Part shown: piece after piece, positions 49,701-61,700 of the stretch
Numbering within the stretch: the stretch's first letter is position 1
How the letters are laid out: each line of letters opens with the position of its first letter
Assembly (NCBI RefSeq): GCF_032854445.1
Contig: NC_088305.1
Location: 12,033,606-12,097,605, forward strand
Reading direction: 5' to 3'
Length of the DNA stretch: 64,000 bases
DNA from: Liolophura sinensis
Lineage: Eukaryota; Mollusca; Polyplacophora; Chitonida; Chitonidae
Notes under the pieces: model-generated
Told to the model about the DNA's origin: nothing
Seen by the model: the letters and a program-made list of their open reading frames with translations, nothing else
Databases searched by the model: none
Position numbers and translations under genes: made by a program

Positions 49701-52700
49701 AGTTTCTCAAGTTTAACAAGGAGTACAATTTTCTTGCAAGTACATACGGACGGAGCGTCCAGAAGCTCTGGCACTCTGCTTCATGATTGTGTCTGATCCC
49801 GCTTAACCCGGGGCTAGGGGACGTATATTCATCGTGTTGAATTAGACCACCACTTTGGATATATGAACAGCTGCATTCAAAGCGCAACAAAGATACATAT
49901 TTTGTTATCAACAAGTTATATACATACTAGTGTGGTACACGAATTGAATACTCATTTACTCTTTTGCCACCCTTGACCTTTCCAAAACCATTTAAGCCTG
50001 ATGACTATCTCTTTGTCTGATTGAGTCTTAATTTTGAATTTATTTATATACTTTCTTTGTTCGTTGGTGGTTTGTGTTATACGTGGTTTTGGGAATTGAC
50101 CTTGCGAATATTAACCTGGAACGTCCATATTCGTTGACGGCTGGCATACGAGTGTCTGTTTCGACGCATAGATTTGAATATTTGCCTGTTAATGGATTGT
50201 TATATTTCTTCCAATGTGATCTGATTTGTCGATCGTTTAGATTTTCCGGTTTCGGGGTATAATGGACTACAGAAATCTCGGACATTATAAAAAGTGGGAG
50301 AAAAGACCAGCTGCATCACTACCTAACATTATTGTACACGGCCAAGGTATGGTAAGTAAAAATTATTGTTTTCACGCCTCTGATATCAACGCCCAGTTTC
50401 CTAGTTGTTACTATTTAATCATTTAAAGGAAGAGTTAAAATAAAACCCTAAATAGACTGGTAAGTTGGCAAGAAGCTGGAATTCACCCGTTGCACATCCG
50501 TACGTATGACCATGTGCAAACCATTACACTCGTCGATGTTCTGTATTCACACTCCATGTTGTAGTTTTTGAAGTTCAAGGGAAAACAGCATCGTATTGGC
50601 TTATCTATTTATACGGGAGAATCTACTGCAGCGTGTGTATGGGCAAATGTGCCTGGTTTTTCTTACATATCCCAAACTATGTTACCGAAGTACCCATACT
50701 TTTTCAATCTATAACACAAGTGAAAGAAATACTCAAGAGCAGAGCGTACCTGGTTATTTCGCACTGCAGCCAATATCTACCGATTGTGTTCCCACAGAGA
50801 GTAATTTGGAATTTGGAATTTTTCTTGACTGTAGAGTTGAAAATCTTAAAAGCAATTGTAATCGAAGTTTGTTTTGTACCTTTAGTATCCGAACAAGATT
50901 TCGTAATATTTTTATTACACTGAAAAATTACCTTGGAATGGCGGGATATTCGTCAGTCACTTGCCAAAATCTTGCTGCTTTACTCGGGACACTTCTCTTT
51001 TCTTAACCCATAAAGCTGTGCCCGGTTTCCACCCACCATAATGCTGGCCGCCGTCGTATAAGTGAAATATTCTTGAGTACGGCGTAAAACACCAATCAAA
51101 TAAATAAATAAATAAATCTAGATCACCATAATGTCCGGGCCATATTAAGCCCAACTCTATTTGGCGAAAATACTACTTAGCCCTATTCATACACAACCCT
51201 GGTGGATCGCTTTAAGCGTCTGCAAACCTTTAGTTAAGCACCTTAACACAAATGTATTAAGCTAATAGCTCAAACAAAAAGGGAGCAGTCTTTTAAGTTA
51301 TCCAATGTTGCTTCATTTTTAAAAAAAATGAACACATCCGTGGAAGGTTAACCTTTATCGATATTCCAACTTGCAGTGGGACCTTACCTTCGGTGGCCCC
51401 TTCGAAACTTCGTCCAAACATTTTAGAGGTAAGGCCGCTGTCATTATGCTACTCACATTATAACATATATGTACTGGTTTTTTGTTTTCTTTGTTTTACA
51501 TTATCAGAGCAGTATGGAAAACATGCTAAGATAACGGGGCTATACATTAAAGATATTAATACAAAATCAAGGTTTTTTATTTTTCATTTCCCTGAGACCA
51601 TAATCTTCGTTTTAGAGTTTTTTTTGCGTGTGTTCTTCAGTGTTTTCGGTAGGACCTTTAATACTGATTTATGTTTTATTTCTTGTTTCATAACTTTCTT
51701 CACTTCCCACAATCTTCGTTTAAGAGTTCCTTTTCGTGTATCCTTTAATGTTCCTCTCCGGCCGTACGTGGGAAGGTCTGTCAGCAACCTGCGGATGGCC
51801 GTGGGTTTCCCCCGGGCTCAGCCTGGTTTCCACCCACCATAATGCTGGCCGCCGTCGTATAAGTGAAATATCCTTGAGTACGACGTAAAACACAAATCAA
51901 ATAAATAAATAAATAGTATCTTTTCATGCCTTCAGCATGGCCTAGCGAGACAACAGAAAGTACCACAAAGCTATTTTATTCTCCACTCTTTGGTTAGAGC
52001 CTCACGACCTCTGAGATATTTGGCTGACTTTTGCTTAACGGATTCCATTTCGTATACGTATGTTGGATACGACACACCAGTTAAGCTTACTCAACATTTT
52101 AACATAGAGTGATGCATCTGCGAGGCAGAACATCATTTCATAAGAACGTTATTTCGCATCAAGTGCCGTTTCCACAACGTGACACTACTTGACTTGTATA
52201 TGCTGTCTTAGTTCTTTAGCGGCTTGAACTTTGTTTTGGAAATTGGTCTTGGCTGCTTCATACGGCGAGTCCCTAAACGGTATCACAGCAACAAGGCCAA
52301 TTTCCATTCTGGTGCCTGATTTATATCATAGAGCAAACCATGTACACACAAACTTCCCAATGTTCCCAGTTTACTATTTCTAAGTGTGGACATAGGAACT
52401 GTCCAACATGTCCACCCTTACATACATCAGTTAACTTTAGTTCAGCTCTAACTGGTAAATCACACTGTGTTGAATCCTGTACAGTAATTTGAAAAAAGTG
52501 CGGTCAACAGTCTGTTGGAAAGACAACCCAAAAATTACATATAAGGGTAAATGACCAGCTAAAATCAGTCTGGAAAAAACTGCTGTTAATGGCCTCCGAC
52601 AATGGCCGAGACCGCTTCAGCATTCAAATAATATATATGATTTATTCCTCTTCAAAGGATACTGCGTAACGATGCCGAACCGAAAATCTATGTTCGGGAT

Positions 52701-55700
52701 CTATTGTGTATGCTGGAGCTTGTTTCAGGTGGTTCACGATGGCTTAAATGACAATGTTATGGGGCAGTCAACCTGACGATTCTAACATAACAATGCTTTT
52801 TAATGGTTATTTCATCAAAGAAGTCAGCTCGGCCCTGGTCGGCAGCCATGAACCGATAACGACTTTCTGGATCAATAATCACAAGGCCAACTCTCAAAAC
52901 GTTTGACACAAACCACTAAAGAACTAAGAAAGGATATAAAGTACGAAAATACGACGGAATCATGCAAAAAGAACCAGTAAACAGTTTTCAGTGATGTTGG
53001 AAAGTCGCAAGGTATGTTCTAGGCGATTGAGTGAAATCTGTATTCAAATCACCATGCTAGAGTATAAGTTGTCCATAGTAAGATATGTATCTGAGTTGCA
53101 CTTTGATTGCAGCTGTTCATATATCCAACGTGGCAATTTTATTCAACACGATGAACATATCGTCCCTAGCCCTGGGCTAATCGGAATTCGACACAATCAT
53201 GAGTGCCAGGGATTCTGTTCTCATATGAAGTCAACACAGCGCTGGAGGAAGTTTAATAAGATGTCGATTCATAGCAATATAACCGTCAGCTATTTGGTTG
53301 GTTTGTTAGCATACACGCTCTACGTACAACGTGTTTTCTGTAATTCTTCTTAAAATATTGAATAAAATGGCTACAGACGTAACATTCACTTCTACACTTT
53401 CTGCACCAACCCGTGTGATCTGTGTGTGTGTCAAGACATATCCTACTTTCGACTATACCATCCAGTCAGAATAGTTCAGACTGCTAAAAACAGACTGTTC
53501 TTAAAATATCCCAAGATAAGGGTTTAGATTTAATCGACGTATCACGTATTTTAAATGATCCACAGGTTTTGTACAATTACCGAAAAGGGGCCTCCGTGGC
53601 TCAGTCGGTTAGCGAGCTAACGCAGCTTAGTGACTCAGAAGTCTCTCACCAATTCGGTCGCTGTGAGTTCAAGTCCAGCTCACGCTGGCTTCCTCTCCGG
53701 CCGTACGTGGGAAGGTCTGTCAGCAACCAGCAAATACCGAAACGGTTTCTACGCTCACAGACCTTACGACAAAAGGAGATACTTTCAATTTTGACACTGT
53801 AAATTGTCCTTACTTGGACAGCAATGTACTGAATGGTCCTGCATATGGCGTGTACATATCGCGCTCTGTGGCATTTGTTAGATCCTGTGTGTTGTGTGAC
53901 GAGGTCAGTCAACGTCACAAGTTATCACTGCAAAAACTAGTGTTTCAAGGCCATTTCAGCAAACGCCATCATTCCAGGTTTCTCATATTTTACAATGAGT
54001 AAGTAAATATGAACAGGGCGTTCAGAATCTCTAGCGCTCTGCTTTATGATTGTCTAATTCCGTTTTACCCGGGTCTAGGGGTGTATTCATCGTGGTGAAT
54101 TAACTGGCCAAGTTGGATATATGAACAGTTGCAAGTGATATTCTCGCATGGTACACGATTTGAATACTGATTTCACTCTGTCGCCTAGAACAGACCGTGT
54201 ATCTTTCCATCATCACTGAAAACTGTTGATTGCTTCCGTCGTATTTTTGTGCTTTATAAAATTTCTTAGCTCTATTGTGGTTTTATATTTTACGTCGTTT
54301 TTGGAGTTGGCCTTACCAATTATTGACCTGGAACGTCCTTATTTGTTGACGGCTAGCATACGAGTGTCTGTTTCGACGCACAGATTACGTCTATTTTGTT
54401 TGAAGAAAGGTAGATTAAAGGAAACGGTACTACGCGGAAATGATGTAATCAAACGGTGTTGTCGTTCGCGAATATCGTGGCAAGTCAGAACCAAGATTCT
54501 AAGAACATTGTCTCTGAAATCTATCAACAGGTAACCTGACAAAAATATTACCACACATGGCGGCGGTGGCGTCAAGAACAGATCTTCTCTGGCTGATTCA
54601 AGGTACGGTACATGTACACTGATCTGGATCGTTCAATCTACATCAGTTTTCTTGAATACATAAATTCAACTAAAAGTAAGCAAGTCAACGATTTCAGTCT
54701 ATCAGTACTCCTGACCCACAGGCTAAACTTTTCTATGTGATCACTACAGATATAACAGATGATCGATTACTGCCCTCCGGTATCCTACGTCACTGGTGTC
54801 ACGTAATATTTATTACATTCCCATTACCGGGCTATAGAGGATTTGTATTCATCGTGTCGACGACTTATTTACTACACATAGCATGGTACACAATCTGAAT
54901 ATTGATTTCACTCATTCGCCTAGAACATATTTTACGTCCAACATCAGTAAAAACTCTTGTATGATTCCATCCTAAATTCACACATCTGATACTTCATTAG
55001 ATCATTGGTGGTTTGTGTCCAGTGTGGTTTTTGAAGAATTGGCCTTACGACTATGGATCCGTAACGTCCATTTTGATTGCCACCGCTTAGATCCAAGCAG
55101 CTATGTTCGCGACAACTGTTTATTTCTTTGAAAGAAAACTGATATTTGCCTTTTTCTGAAAAATCTACGTATCACGGCTGTTAACTTCTTACACAGTTTA
55201 TCACCAAAACGCTTAATGTATGAAAAGTGTCCATTTGTGACCCACTTAGCCGCCATATTGGACAACTATGGAAATCTATGGAAATCTGTGGAAATCTATG
55301 GAAATCTATGGAAATGAACAACTGCTTTCGGAGAACCGTTGATCGGATTGCATTAAATGGATATGTGTGTGAAGGCGACTAGGGTATCAGGCTTGCAAAT
55401 TTTGTTCAGATCGGTCAAAACGTGTCAAACCTCAATATTGGTCGTTTAAGTCACGTGATCGCTTTTTTTTTTAGTTTTGATTAAGCATAGCAGTTAGAGT
55501 AGGTTTGGCCTGCTGAAGACGATGCACAGATTTCCTATCAATTGCAATTAAGTCTCTTTAATGTCTTTTTGTAGGTCACGTTATCAGGAAAACATTGGTG
55601 ATGTAATGCTGAAATTTAGTCAGTAGATAAACGTAGCTTTTTGTACAGGAGTACGCTATTACATGGCTGAAGTAGTGTAGCTACAAGTAATTAGTATACA

Positions 55701-58700
55701 AGTCATTTAGTCTGTGGCCCATCATTGGCAAAGATCTGCTCTTTCAGCATCTACATGAACAGTTAGAATAAAACCCTAACTGAGGTAAATTGATAAATAG
55801 ACGTATTTTACCCGTTACGTGCAACCATTTAACAGTTGTCACACTGTCGTCGCTGCTCTCAGGGCCTAATCTGGCCTCAGAAGGGCAGGGGATTGAACCA
55901 CCGCTGAAGGGCATCCCACTGTTAAATATTTCGATTCGCATACATTTTTAAGGGCCTAGGTTCCTACGGTTGACCTCTAAAGTAATTCCCGGCCCGCATA
56001 ATCTGAATACTAATTGAACTATCGCGGGTCCAATTTTCGTCACCTGCTTCAGGGCATACATTTCTGATTTTAAATGCCCTTTAAAAACTTTGTTGTTTTC
56101 ATAAGCAAATTCTTTCCCATTGAAGTCAGCTATTCCTTCTTGATTCTGGAACCAACATTAAATTTAAGTAAATTTACGAACTTTAAACTTAAACAACTGA
56201 AGCCACTGCGGCGAAGGGACGCCAATTTGCTTTCGCCACACAGAAATTATATTCGCCAAAAAAATGTGGCAAATTGCTAGTCCAAGCCTAGCGACTAAGT
56301 AGATAGTCCGAGTCTTATAATGAAATCGGGCTGTTTCGCTTTTTAAAATTTTTTTATGACGCAAAGGGCACTTTGAGGGAACGGCAGCGTCCGGTAATTG
56401 GACTCTGAGAAGGGCTGGATTAGGCCCTGGCTCTTGTTTTTCTTTCTCCATGCTGTACGTCTGTATATGGTCATCGGTTTCACCAGAGTTCTGCCCGATT
56501 TCCTCCCACTTCAATGGTGTTCGCCTTCCTAACACTGAAACATTCTTGATCTTTTCCATAAGCATATGCGATTACTGTTTTTATTTGAAAATATATGTAC
56601 AAACCGACATTGAAGTCCGGTGTATGTCTTAAAATTTAATTTATTTGACTCTTGTTTAACGCAATGTTTTGTGGGAATGTCTGCCAGCATGTTTTCCCAG
56701 GGCCCTGCCTGGTTTCCTCACACCATAATGCTGGCCGTCATCGCCTGTATCGAAATAAAGTGCAGTGCATACTGGTTTCCTCTCTGGTCATGCGTGGGAA
56801 GGTCTACCAGCAACCTGCAGATGGTCGTGGGTTCCCCCGGGCCATGCTCGATTTCCTTCCGTCGTATTAGTGAAATATTCTTGATCTTTTCCATATACAT
56901 AATTATGCGATAAATGGTTTCAAATTGTGACATGTCACTTTTATAAATAATACAAAAGTATTGCTATCTGAATATGACTGTTACACGGCCTGAAATTGTT
57001 CTAATGCGCATGTATGTTTTGTTGTTGTACGTTTCAGATCCACCGGACGTAAAGAAAATGACTAAAGCTGGTGTACTTCTCCGAGGGCCGAAAAGAGTTG
57101 ATGCCTTCAATAACATTACAATTGGGTTACTGTACGTTAATTCAATTTCTTACACGTTGCGAGTTCAGGTCCATCTCATGCTGGCTTCTTCTCCGGCCGT
57201 ACGTGGGAAGGTCTGCCAGCAAGCAACAGATGGACCTGGGTTTGCCCCCGGCTGTGCCCGGTTCCTTCCCACCATAATGCTGGCCGCTGTCGTATACGTT
57301 AAGTGTTGAGTATGGCGAAAACACCAATCAAATGAATTTATCACATAAAATTATCTTAAGGTTGTTCACATAAATAACGACACCGGAGCCACTGGATATT
57401 CACTTTCAGTCCATATTTTTTTTCGCTGGCCAATTTGTTTCAGCCGGTTCACCTCTGACAAATTAGGCTACAGGTTAGTATTCGGCTTGTGCTAATCTGG
57501 ATCTGACAGAGTGCACAAGATTGTAAGGTACATATCCATAGCCCGTGGTTGACTCCGACCGATCCCACTTCCGCTACTCGCAATCCTGATCATACTGACA
57601 TAAGTAAAAACTTCTTGAACGAGGTGATAAACACCAATGAAGTAATGAAGTAAACAGACGAATTGTCTATTTATTTGTTTGTTACGGTCAGATTTGAGGG
57701 TAACAAATTTATCTATACTCAAAGGGTTTTCCAACTTAGAGGCCATTTAATTAGTAACTTGATTAACATTTAAACGTTTGGTGGTTTGTAAGAATTAAGG
57801 GAACGGGGGCTCTTCTGCCTCGCACCACCCGGCGTCTGGGAGATAACTTGATAGCGGAACCGTTAAAGGCTTTTAAATACAGTCACATCTACACCTTTGA
57901 AATATAAGGCGAGGCAGCGAGGCAGTCTCGTGGTGAGGTACCAATCTGTTATTATTGCGAGTAAGTGAGTGCTTGGGGTTTAACGTCGTATCAACAATTT
58001 TTCAGTCATATGACGACGAAGGAATCCTTAGAGTGTATGTAATGTGCCTTCTTTTTGCAGGACGGATTTCCACCGCTCCTTTATCTAGTGCTGTCTCACT
58101 GAGACGACTTACCGAAGGCAAGTAAGCTGCCCCGCCCGAGCCATTATACTGATACGGGTCAACCAGTCATTGTACTATTCCCTTCATGCTGAACGCCAAG
58201 CGAGGAAGTCACAAGTTCCGCTTTTAAAGTCTTAGGTGTGAATCGACCCAGGATTGATCCTGGATCTATCGCTCCCGAAGCGGACGTTCTACAAACTGTG
58301 TGTTATTATTGCGTGTTGTAGAGCTGATTATCGTGATGTCAGGATGGGTGCGAATGGTGTCCGAGTGACACATCATGGTCTTAGATGCGGCACTACGCAC
58401 ACGTGACTGTTATGGCGTCGTAATATATGTAACTGCCGTACTGAGGTGATTTGCGAAAAAAGAACACGTAAATTTTTCGTGAATGACTTTGCTTACAGCA
58501 GTTTGTAAGAATTTAGCAAGTTACGAAATATTGATTCACCAGGTTTGCGAAAGGGGCTTTTGTGTGCCATGGAAACAAGGTCCACGTAACGGTACGTCCG
58601 CTTGGTGAAACGTGTCTCAAGAATGTTTCACTTATACGACGGCGGCCAGCATTATGGTGAGAGGAAGCCTGCAGAGCCCGGGTGAAACCCACGACAATCC

Positions 58701-61700
58701 GCAGGTTGCTGGAAGACATTCCCACGTACAGTCGGAGAGGAATCCAGCATGAGCTGGACTTGAACTCACGGCGACTGGTTTCTAGTGAGTCACTTCAATA
58801 ACAGATTTATATGGCTTTCCTTGATATGAAGAAACGTGATGGTATCATGAAACGCTTTATTTCCGTTGGTTGATTTACTTCATAACCTCGCTTTTCGCAT
58901 AAGTGTATAATAGATGCTTCCTACTTACAAACACAATATCGTCATGCTTCTGACCTTATTATGCGCTTTTTTCCCTGTTTCAGTTCAGGGACGCCTGTGA
59001 AGCTTTGGCACTCTGCCAGGGAGATTGCCCTTCGATTTCCACGCCTGAGTGATAAGTCCGGTATTCATTACATCCCTGCTGTGATACAATATGTAAGTTG
59101 TTCAAAGCTTCCTGATAAATACGTTCTTTGAAGTAGCGAGTTCGGGTAGCGAGTGATTTGTTCCCATGGTTTTTAGATAGACTTTGCCTGATGAAATCCA
59201 AGCCACTGGAAAATGATCTAGAAATTAAAAAGAAAGGCCAGACTGCAAAGAAAGTCCCCAAAAACTATGGTAAAAGGGAAAGTTCGTTCAAAATGGAAGG
59301 AGGCATCATTATTGTTGATCTGGAACTTCCATATTGTTTGACGGCTGGTATACGAATACCTGTTTCGACGCATATATTCACTGAAGAGATCATTTAAAAC
59401 TATGTGTAAAAATATTTTCACTTATTTTATTTGATTTTTTTCCTATAGAGTGGAAGACACTGAAACGTTTGAATTCGAAGGTGGGTTTTATGGACCACAC
59501 TGCCAGTGTTTATGAACTCTGACGTAACTGTAAGCACGACGTGTTGAAATAGCACTTACAACTTATGAGTAAAAGATCACTGAAATAATGTTCTCAATAA
59601 TTCCGTCCTTCTGGCGAAGGTATGGAAAGGTGATATGACATAAAAGTTCCTAAACCCCGTCAGTATGGACAATAACACCAACCATAGAATTCATATATTT
59701 ACATGCCTTTAAAAAAATCTAGTAAGATAGATGATAATATTTTTACGTGCAGTTTTCAGATGTCTGTCTGACGATCTTCACGTCATAATTTAGCTTTCTT
59801 TTATTTTAAATTACCATAACCTTCGTATGTATATTTCATTTGATTGGTATTTTACGCCGCACTCAAGGACATCTCACTTATACGACGGCCGCCAGCATTA
59901 TGGTCGGAGGACACCGGGCAGAGCGCGGGGGAAACCCACGGTCATCTGCTGGTTGCTGTCAGACCTTTCCACGTACGGTTGGAGAGGAACCTAGCAAGAG
60001 CTGGACATGAACTCACAGCGACCGCTTTAGTGAGAGGCTTCTGGGTCATTGCACCGTGGCGGCATGCTGACCACGGAGGCCAAACATTTTCTTCGTACCA
60101 ACACTTTTACATTGTATCAGTGAACAGTTCTATTCCTGATTCACTGACAGATGTTCACGCGTGTACTTATGTGTAAGGCTGTTTTTTTTGGCGTCTTAAC
60201 TGAGGCAGGAGTTATTCTATCGGTGTCAGTGATATATTTCCAGTGGTCTGATCGGATCTCTCTCTCATATATTCTCAAGTGATTTGGCTCTCTGCGAGCT
60301 ATATGACTTACAAGAATGAATTTCCTAACATGAATAAAAACAACAGTTATGAATGTAGAATTAACAAAAGCTTAGACTTTACCCGTGGACTATCGAAACT
60401 AACCCCTATTTAACTAAGGTATATCTGATATCTTGAAATGAATAAATTAATTTCTTTAGAAGACCCAACAAAATATTGTCAAATACAGGCGTTTTTTAAA
60501 AATTTATAATGCCTCGATCCAAGAAGCTGGAGGGGGGGAGGAGATACTGAAATCGCCATTTATGTCTGTCTATAAAAACGCGTATCGCCTCCCAGACCAC
60601 TTCGCGGATTTGAATGAGACTTACCCTACATTTTGGCTGTTATTTGAACTTCTACATGCATAAGTTTAATAACAATCGTGTTAAATTTTTTATAATTTCC
60701 CCCAATTAGGACTTTGCATAGCAGTGCTGTCCATGTTTTCGGATTTCTCCATTCATCTCCTCCCAAACTGCTGCTCAGATTTTGTTGAAACTTGCTATAC
60801 ATCTTGCCTATGATCTGAACTTGTGCCTGCTTAAGCTTAATTACAGTCGGATAATTATGTTCTAATTACCCCCGTTCAGGTACTTAGTGCAATCTTCTGG
60901 TTGCTACATTTCTCCATTCAAACTGGGTGTACCGGTGGTGCAATCAATGGTCACCACGAATGACCCATGAAACACTCTACATAAAGCCAAAGTTAGCAAC
61001 ATGACGTCCTGTCATTTCTCTTTGGGAGAAATGTTGGGGGTGGGATGGGAGTATTTCAGACAAACACCTTCGAACTCTGATGTCAAGCTTCGTTTGATCG
61101 CATATCTGGAGCCCAAATGCTGGGAGAAGTCAGATATTTTACCTTCAACCGGAATAGCCCTAAACTTTAATGACATGTACGTCATTGATTGTTCATCGTA
61201 ATGCGTTACTGGCAGAAACTGGTTTTACTCCTCGTTACTATCGTGTACGGCAACAGCTCTGTCTGCTGGAGAAGATTTTACAATTACACTTTGTTGATGT
61301 TTTGCAAAGACTAATATTTCCCAGAAATGATAGTGCAGAAAAGTAAACATGTGACATGTTAACAGCCAGATTTTAGCAGCTCCGCGAAAAACCATAACAC
61401 ATAGCGCAGCACTATGACCCAGAGCCTGTTGCCAATGCAGTTGATGTGAATTAAAGTTCTGCTCTCGCTGGCTTACTCTCCAGTCGAACGTGGGAAGGTC
61501 TGCCTAAAAACTGCGGATGGTCGAAGGTTTCCCTTGAGCTCTGCCCGGTTTCCTTCCATCAAAAGTGAAATATTCTGAATCCGGCGTAAAATAAATTGAA
61601 TAAATACATATTTTCCCATGGTATTGCCAGAGCGAGCAACGTTCCATACTATCGATCCGTCCGCCGTCTATTTGTCCAGCTTCTTGTATATAAAGCGTGA

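Noticed and set aside
53586-53660. tRNA gene
   Set aside because: A and B boxes belong to the tRNA-derived head of SINE-1; the same head recurs at several sites fused to the SINE body.
59454-59485. Extra CASD1-like exon between a TATAG acceptor and a GTGGGT donor
   Set aside because: Read in the phase left by the preceding exon it hits a stop at once, and its 32 nt would break the join to the last exon.
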